Of a DNA stretch of 64,000 bases, positions 57,855-64,000 are shown piece after piece (the stretch's first letter is position 1; each line of letters begins with the position of its first letter). The stretch is taken from the NCBI RefSeq assembly GCF_051106095.1, contig NC_135784.1, positions 150,571,428 through 150,635,427 of the forward strand. The letters run 5' to 3'. Source of the stretch: Pogona vitticeps. Taxonomy: Eukaryota > Chordata > Lepidosauria > Squamata > Agamidae. Made by a program: the position numbers and the translations under genes. A model generated the notes under the pieces. The model searched no databases. It worked only from the letters and a program-made list of their open reading frames with translations, and was not told the origin of the DNA.

Positions 57855-60800
57855 CTACAAGAGGGCAGAGAAAGGAAAGTGGGACTTTTAAGTTTGGGAG
57901 TAAGGAAGATATGGGCCAAAAGCTAAGACGCTTCCCAGCAATCAGCCCTAGGCCAGGAACAGACAGGGGGGGGCTCGTCAAAGTGGGGGACCAAACCTTT
58001 TTTAAAAGCCTTTCCAACTTGAGATCCTTGGGGAAAACAACACTGCCTGTTAGATTAAAAGATATTCCAGCAGTCTAGTTGAGCTACAACTTTCTGATTA
58101 GCAGGGGTAACTACATCTTCTGCCACCCTGCTGCCGTTGGGTTTCCCAGTTCCCTTTAAGATTAACAGCAGGCTTCACAGTAGTTGTGTGGCTGGAGGGG
58201 GAATGAATTTTCCTAGTAACTATATACATTATTGTAAGGCCTTTCTTGCAACACAAGCTAGTTATTAGGGGGGGATTTCTATGACATTTCATATTTTTCT
58301 CTGCAACTTACATTTGAACCCATAAACCAGTCCAAACATGTTTATGAGTAATCTGGCCCTTCTCACCAGTGTACTCATAAACTGTTCAAACCCACACATA
58401 AGCTAAAATGTAGGCTACAGGGAAAAAACTGACATGTCACAGAGATCCTCCCCCTTAATAATTATGAACCATTAGCCTTACAAAAAACCCTCTTCCCAAT
58501 GGAAATGCAAACTACTAGAGCTGATTTTTCTGGTGCAAGAGAGCTGCCTGCCTTTTTTTTATTCTTCAGGAGATATGAGCACAGTTAGGGGGATGGTCAG
58601 AAAGTGTGCCTACATTTCAAAACTTTCCAGCTGCACCATTGTAGTGCGTTTTAGCCCTTGTGAGACAAAAATCAGCTGTAATAGCCTGAAAAATTGGCCA
58701 GGGGCAGAAGGTATCCTATTACAAACAGTCTGACACAGCATGAAACTGAGGTGGGTCTCAGAGCAATGTTTCCTTCCCAGAAAGAGAGGCAGAAAGAGTT
58801 CTGAAAACAGGAGTGGCTACGGATTGACGTTCCGCATCCATCATCCGTCAGAAATGCCGCCGCTCTACCATTTCTGTACGTATTCTTCACACATTTGAGG
58901 AAACCTTGCATTTCCTGTATAATTTTACCACATTCGGATACACTCCACCCCACATCCAAACCAAAGTGGGGAAGGATATTTAGCCATTCTTTCACCGCTC
59001 CTCTGTGACGCATTTGGGATCTCTCCCTTCTCAGACAGGAGGAGAACCCAGGAGTCCTTCCCCCTGTTCTTCAATCTCTGCGCAGAAACCTCTAGAATAG
59101 ATTTCGTCCCATTCTTGGCGGAGGGGGTGGCACTGGAGGGAAGGACTATGAAAAAGAGACCCCTAAAGTTTTGTTGAACCTGTCAGAGACCTCTGCTCTG
59201 CTGACAGAACTGGAGTCTCTGTGTTTCATCCCAGTTGGTGCTGGGCTGTGCAAACCCCAGTCTGGCCAGGCAACTCAGCTCCACCAGCGCCCCGAGGGAG
59301 AGCAACGCACCTGGGTGGTGGGGTTTCCAGGGGGAAATTCCGTGCCTGCTCCCCCCAACCCCACTGGCATGAGATGAAAGCAAGCCAGACAGATCAAAAG
59401 CATCGCCCCGCAGGGCTTGGCACCCAAAAGAAGCCGGGGGGTCACTGGGTTTGGGGGGAGGGTTGGAAGGAGCAGAGAGGGGTGACGTTCCTCTGACAAA
59501 AGCAGGGAGCCCCTCCCAGAGCTGAAACGAGGTGTCTCTGTGGCAACATAAGGAGGGGCAGGAATATCTGGCCGGCGGCGGCGGCAGCAGCAGCAGCCAC
59601 AGACATGTTGAGGTGGGAAAAGGAAATGGAGCTAAGTTTCTTGATGAGAGGAGACCACCATAGCGACCACCCGGTGGAGATGGGACATCTTAAGGGCCGT
59701 TTCGTGTCCAGCTCCCGCAAATCCTCCCAACCGACTGAGGGCTTCTCTGAGGAAGCATGCTTTGACTTGTTCCGCAACCAACTAATTGTGGCTAACGAAG
59801 CATGGACAAGAGGATGGCAAGAGCCTTGCACACTCAAGACCTCAGCAGGGAGAAGTGCCCGCTGCCTCTGCTCTGGTTGTTCCCTAGTCCTACTGAGGGA
59901 AACACCGTGCCCCAACATTTCAGGGTAAGGAGACCCCCTGCTTCAGTTGCATGTGTCCTATAGCTGGCCCTACACCACTCTGGGAAAGCTGTCAGGGTCA
60001 ACCCTGGTCTCACAATACTCTGGCGACACACTGCCAAGGAGGCAGACATGCCACTGGTGCCTTGTATAAATGTACCAGGCTAAATCCTGATATAGTAGAC
60101 CCACTGAATCCATGGGAATTACACATGTGTTGTCTTAACAGGTCCCATTAATTCAATGGGTCTAACAAATGAATGTACTCTATATGTACACTTACATGAC
60201 TCTGAATGCAGTTCTCTTCCGTTTTTGTACCACAGGCGTCTGATGAAACAAGCCTATCAAATGGCAAAATCCACAACAAACCAGCTGATTTCTAAAAGGT
60301 TTAAAAAAATCTGTTCCCTTCATGAAGATGAAACACTTCTAAAGGCTCTCCCCTATAAAGACAGAAAAAGCCCAGATCCAGAGAACTCGGCCCAGCTAGT
60401 GGTGAAGGCTTCTGAGAGTTTTAGTCTAAGAACATCTGGAGACCCAGGATTGGGAACCCCTGAGCTAAGCTAATATTCACTCACTCTTCTGTGACAAGTA
60501 CAGTATTGCACTCGCCAAAGTGTCTGTAGGCAAAAGACACATGCACATAGCACTCTCCGTCACCCTCCTTTCTAAACTCAAAACCATGTTGAACTATGGA
60601 AGGTTGGAAAGGAAATAAAACTAGGAACTCTCATGCCACAGCACTCTTCCATCATCATCATCATCTCCTGTGTTGCTGTCACCATCATCCAGCTTATACC
60701 CTCTCCTTCCTCAGGGGAGCTCAGGGTGGATAACAATCTACATGAAACAAGCAATGTTAAAAATCACAAATTTCAGATATGTAAAACTGCCAACTGCACA

Positions 60801-61555
60801 AACATCCTCTAGCTAAAATACAATAAAAAAATAGTAGGGAAAAAATCAAATCAAATACTTGCTTATTCCCTGAAAGCTTACACAAATGGATACAGTTTTA
60901 ACTGGTGACTGAAAGGGGAGAATGTATGGCTCTTCAATGAAATAAAATTTCAAACCTTGGTGCTACCACCAAAAAAGCCCTATCAGCTATTGGGAGCCCC
61001 TCGAACTCTGAGCACCCTAAGTACAGCCTTGCTAGCAGATCTAGGATAAGTCAACACTGGGGAATCTAGTTCTTTAAATACCTGGGTCATGAACCATTTA
61101 AGTTTCAGTTTCTCTTGTACTCTGCAATGATGACAACTGATATAGTCGTCCAGACACACACCAAGGAGAATCAAAACTCGTTGCATCAGTTCACACTGAC
61201 AAGTAAATAACAGGTTTTGGGTAAGTTAATACTCCCAGTTGCCCATTCAAAACCAAACGACCCTCAAATACTTTGCAATATAAGAGAGATGCCCACAGGA
61301 CTAAACGACTAAACAACAACAAGCCTCATAGCAACTTACTGTTCCTACAAAACTCAGTTTCCCTTCCAACTATGGTGAGTTTTGCAGCTAAACTCAGAGA
61401 GAACAGAACATTCTAAGGGGAGGTTGTAAGATGTTGTCATAATCCCTGCCTCATAAAAAGTCTTGGGGTTTTGACCTTGTGAGCCCAGGCTCCACTACAC
61501 CATGGCATGTTTTAGTGCACAGAGCTGCTATCTGTAAGGGAGAAAGAACTGCATA
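57855..61555. other. Upstream side of WNT10B exon 57854, mostly unrecognised
   Basis: Contains the weak signal-exon candidate at 59360-59403 and a GCG/GCA triplet run at 59570-59600 in a mildly GC-rich block (59.1-59.95 kb) that could be the WNT10B promoter side. A LINE-like 3' UTR pattern (GGTGCTACCACCAAAAAAGC) lies at about 60.69-61.18 kb. Confidence 0.4.
59360..59403 (-). CDS. WNT10B: Weak candidate for the WNT10B signal-peptide exon
   Basis: An ATG at 59403 opens MLLICLACFHLMPVG, a plausible signal-peptide core. It would join in the right phase to TLGHDLLG through a GTTGGG donor at 59359, which is poor. A much stronger donor, CAG|GTGCGT (exon end 59311), is in the wrong phase for this frame, so it may belong to a 5' UTR or be unused. 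The true start exon could lie elsewhere upstream. Confidence 0.25.
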
Positions 61556-61827
61556 CAGTGGACCCTCGACTTACAGACAGCTCGACTTAAAGACTTTTCG
61601 ACTTACAGACTGCTCTGGCCACAAAATTTAGATTCGACTTGCAGCCAGAGAATCGACCTACAGACCAGAAAAAAACCAAAATGGAACAAAAATAGAATAA
61701 AAACTGCCAGTTATGAGATTAATCGGTTTTCAATGCATTGTAGGTCAATGGAGATTCGACCTACAGACTTTTCGACTTGCAGCCACCATTCCAATACGGA
61801 TTAATTCCGTAAGTAGAGGGTCCACTG
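61556..61827. mobile_element. Mariner/Tc1-type MITE, complete
   Basis: 272 bp with terminal inverted repeats CAGTGGACCCTCGACTTAC and, inverted, CAGTGGACCCTCTACTTACG. It is flanked by TA on both sides (61554-61555, 61828-61829). It has no coding content. Inside, TCGACTTACAGAC-like words recur several times. Confidence 0.88.
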
Positions 61828-62034
61828 TATGCAGCTTGAATATTTCTGCATCAAATCTGACCAGTGTGCCACCCAGCCTGGCACTGTTCACTCTGATTGG
61901 CAATGGCTTTCTTGGGTCTCCAAGAAAGGTATTTCCCAGACCTGAGATCTGTTGACTGTAGGCTCATGCAAAATCTTTTCACTGCAGATGTCAAGATTTA
62001 ACCTGGGACTAGCCTTTCCTATCCATGCATTGAA

Positions 62035-62215
62035 CTACGCTGTTATGAGCCATCAAGTCGAAACTGGCTTATAATACACGGTGAGATATTTAAAGAGTGG
62101 TTTGGCTAGTTCCACACCCCTAGAGAGTTTCTAGGGCTGAGTGGGAATGTAAACCTGGGCCTTCTGAGTCCTAGTCCATCACTATACCTTCTACACCACA
62201 CTGGGCATCCACGCT
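62035..62215 (-). mobile_element. SINE with RTE-like tail, antisense
   Basis: The reverse complement has CCAGTGTGGTGTAGAAGGTA, GACTAGGACTCAGAAGGCCC and a 3' end GTTTCGACTTGATGGCTCAT, a tRNA/core SINE with RTE-type tail. Confidence 0.6.
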
Positions 62216-63059
62216 GAACTATACCACTGAGCTCTGTAGCCTGCCTTATAGGGCCGAACAACCCAAATACTCAGCTCACATTTAGAAGCCGACAACTGGT
62301 TAAGCCCTCCAGCAAGTTGACTCCCCCAGAGTTACACATTTTAGAAATCAGGTTTGCAAATGAAGGCTGTGTTTACTTCTTTAAGACCAATCACAAGCAA
62401 AGCTAGGTGCACTGGGCGCACAGGACCGAAAAGCTGATGCTGGGACAAAGGGATGTCTTTTCTACCTAAGAGAGCTCTAAACACATAGCTCAAGATATCA
62501 TGCACATTGGCCCATAGTCCAGGATAGCCTATTAGCCTAGTACTTGCAGACAAGAAAGCACCTGCATTCGAGCTGCACTCTGTTCTATGGCAGCTGCCCA
62601 TCCCAGCTTCCTCCCTGCTTTTAGATTAGAAGCCAATGTTGGCTCGGACAGAGGGGCAAACATAGATTGCAAATAAAAGAGCAGAGTACCTGTTCTTAAC
62701 CTAGGAAGTTGTTTTCAGTACTAGAACGAAGTTCACATGTGACTCTTTCATAAGCAAGCAAGCAAATTATTCCATTCCTGATTCCCACTATCCACCTGTG
62801 CTTCCTTCGTTATGGAAAATGTATTATCATTGTTCAACAGCAGAGACTGAGAAAGTCTTGGTGGTCAGAGATCACTCAGAGACCCACCAGAAAACCCTGA
62901 TCCTCCTTCTGCCCACTGGTCCTTCACATAAGCACAAAAAAGTCCTGCTCCAATGCATTGTAGGTGTAAAGGTGTGCAGGTTGGTGATGTTGGAACACAA
63001 CTCCCAGGATTCAACATACATTCTGGGAAATGTTGGGAGTAGTAGCCCAGAATCACACA

Positions 63060-63265
63060 TCTGTGCATTTCTAGTGTAGGGATTTGGAACTAGGATTTGG
63101 GAGATCCAGGGTCAAATCAATCAAATCCCCACTCAACCATGAAGTTTGGTGGGTGAGTGTGAGGCCCTCCATAGTCTACCCTCCCCTCCCCTCAAAGGAT
63201 TGTTGTGAAAGGAAGAAAAAAATGACAAAGAGAGCAACATATACAACCTTGAGCTCCCTGCAGGA
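63060..63265 (+). mobile_element. MIR-like/core SINE fragment
   Basis: GATTTGGGAGATCCAGGGTC, CCACTCAACCATGAAGTTTG and the 3' half with AAAGGATTGTTGTGAAAG and ACCTTGAGCTCCCT follow the layout of MIR-like SINEs of squamates. Confidence 0.6.
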
Positions 63266-63426
63266 AAGGTAAAAAATGAATCCATGGATAAACTCATGAA
63301 CAAAGACCCAGCCACTCTCCTCTTCAGGCACCCTACTGTGGGCTTCAAAAACATTAGCAGTGTTTTAGGAAGAGTATTGGATTCCATATATTTGGAAATG
63401 CACTTGTCTCCTGGTGCCTCTGTCTG

Positions 63427-63557
63427 AACCAGGATGGGAAATCTTTGTCCATCCAATTGCTATTGGACTGCAAATCCCATCTCCCCTAGCCAACAATGAG
63501 GGATGATGAGAGTTGCAATCAAACAACACTGAGATGGCAAGTTGCCCAGTCCTGTTC
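63427..63557. mobile_element. Palindromic hAT-like MITE
   Basis: The ends AACCAGGATGGGAAATCTTTG and, inverted, AACAGGACTGGGCAACTTGC pair imperfectly. The centre has GGACTGCAAATCCCATCTCC against ATGATGAGAGTTGCAATC. Confidence 0.6.
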
Positions 63558-63769
63558 TTAACCTGCTCGTGCTCTTGCAATTCAGGAACCACACTCCAAA
63601 ATACTGTACACACAGTCCATTGGGAAAGGAGGGAGTGAACAGGGCTGAAGTTACAGGCTATAGAAGCCGTTCTGAGCATTTCTGCCTATGTGGGAGTGGC
63701 CACAATAGTGGAAAAGCTTGCCCACTGCCAAATGGGCAGATAAGATGGTCTTCCATGCTAGAGCATCAG

Positions 63770-63960
63770 CTGTTAGGTTATATGCCGTCAAGTTGGGGGG
63801 TTTCCAGGTAAGTGAGGTATGTAAGGAGTAATTTTACCAGTTCTATACCACCCCCACCCACCCCTCGTTTGTGAGTTTCTTTCACTGAGCAAGGATTAAA
63901 CTCAGGTCCCCTGAGCTTTAGTTCATCACTGTACCCACTACACCCCACCCTGGGTAACCT
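63770..63960 (-). mobile_element. SINE with RTE-like tail, antisense, second copy
   Basis: GTTATATGCCGTCAAGTTG at its left end and CAAGGATTAAACTCAGGTCC ... CACTGTACCCACTACACC at its right end match the SINE at 62035-62215 in layout. Confidence 0.6.
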
Positions 63961-64000
63961 GTTGGCACCACGTAACCCCCCCCCCAAGTCCCATTGCTCT

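Noticed and set aside
59311-59403. CAG|GTGCGT donor as the WNT10B signal-exon end
   Set aside because: It leaves phase 0, while the next exon needs two bases already in the codon; the in-phase frame at this donor has no ATG.

Overview
The window is nuclear DNA of a vertebrate, most likely a squamate reptile (lizard or snake). The evidence is two intron-containing genes in the conserved ARF3-WNT10B order, long compound microsatellites, and a repeat mix typical of squamates: BovB/RTE LINEs, tRNA-headed Sauria-type SINEs with a BovB-like tail, CR1 and L2/CR1-lineage LINEs, a Penelope-like element, hAT and mariner-type MITEs, and a Gmr1-like Ty3/Gypsy element. I cannot name the species. Family names rest on remembered motifs, not on a database search.

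Both host genes lie on the minus strand. ARF3 has four coding exons (25111-24964, 18945-18835, 16224-16100, 13950-13789). They splice in phase to a 181-residue small GTPase ending NQLKNKK, which is ARF3 and not ARF1. Its 5' UTR acceptor is at 25174, and its promoter is probably the CpG island at about 29.5-30.75 kb, which holds two CGCG-type core elements. The 3' UTR probably runs from 13788 to about 11.2 kb, with a possible early polyadenylation signal near 13.5 kb. WNT10B follows upstream, with exons 57854-57589, 52328-51976 and 48459-48001 covering mature Wnt10b to its last cysteine block. The signal-peptide exon is not securely found; a weak candidate lies near 59.36-59.40 kb. In mammals, as I recall the map, the same two genes are neighbours on one strand, so this is conserved synteny.

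Layout. 0-11 kb: intergenic DNA with fossils (Tc1-like, CR1, Penelope-like, hAT MITE, Sauria SINE). 11.2-30.7 kb: ARF3, whose introns carry a solo LTR, CR1 and L2-like LINEs, a compound CA/CT microsatellite of about 213 bp beginning 7 nt after a splice donor, and an RTE LINE nested inside an older RTE LINE. 31-40.6 kb: a 5'-truncated BovB, then an L2/CR1-lineage LINE interrupted first by a 138-bp BovB-tail insertion and then by a complete-length LTR element with two near-identical 515-bp LTRs. 41-46.6 kb: intergenic, including a SINE/unique/BovB chimera whose middle part is duplicated from 46.05-46.16 kb. 46.6-59.4 kb: WNT10B. 59.4-64 kb: its upstream side with SINEs and MITEs.

The two genes act in unrelated pathways (Golgi membrane traffic; secreted Wnt signalling). 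They are linked by conserved position, not by a common operon-like function. Most of the other open reading frames are chance or repeat-derived.
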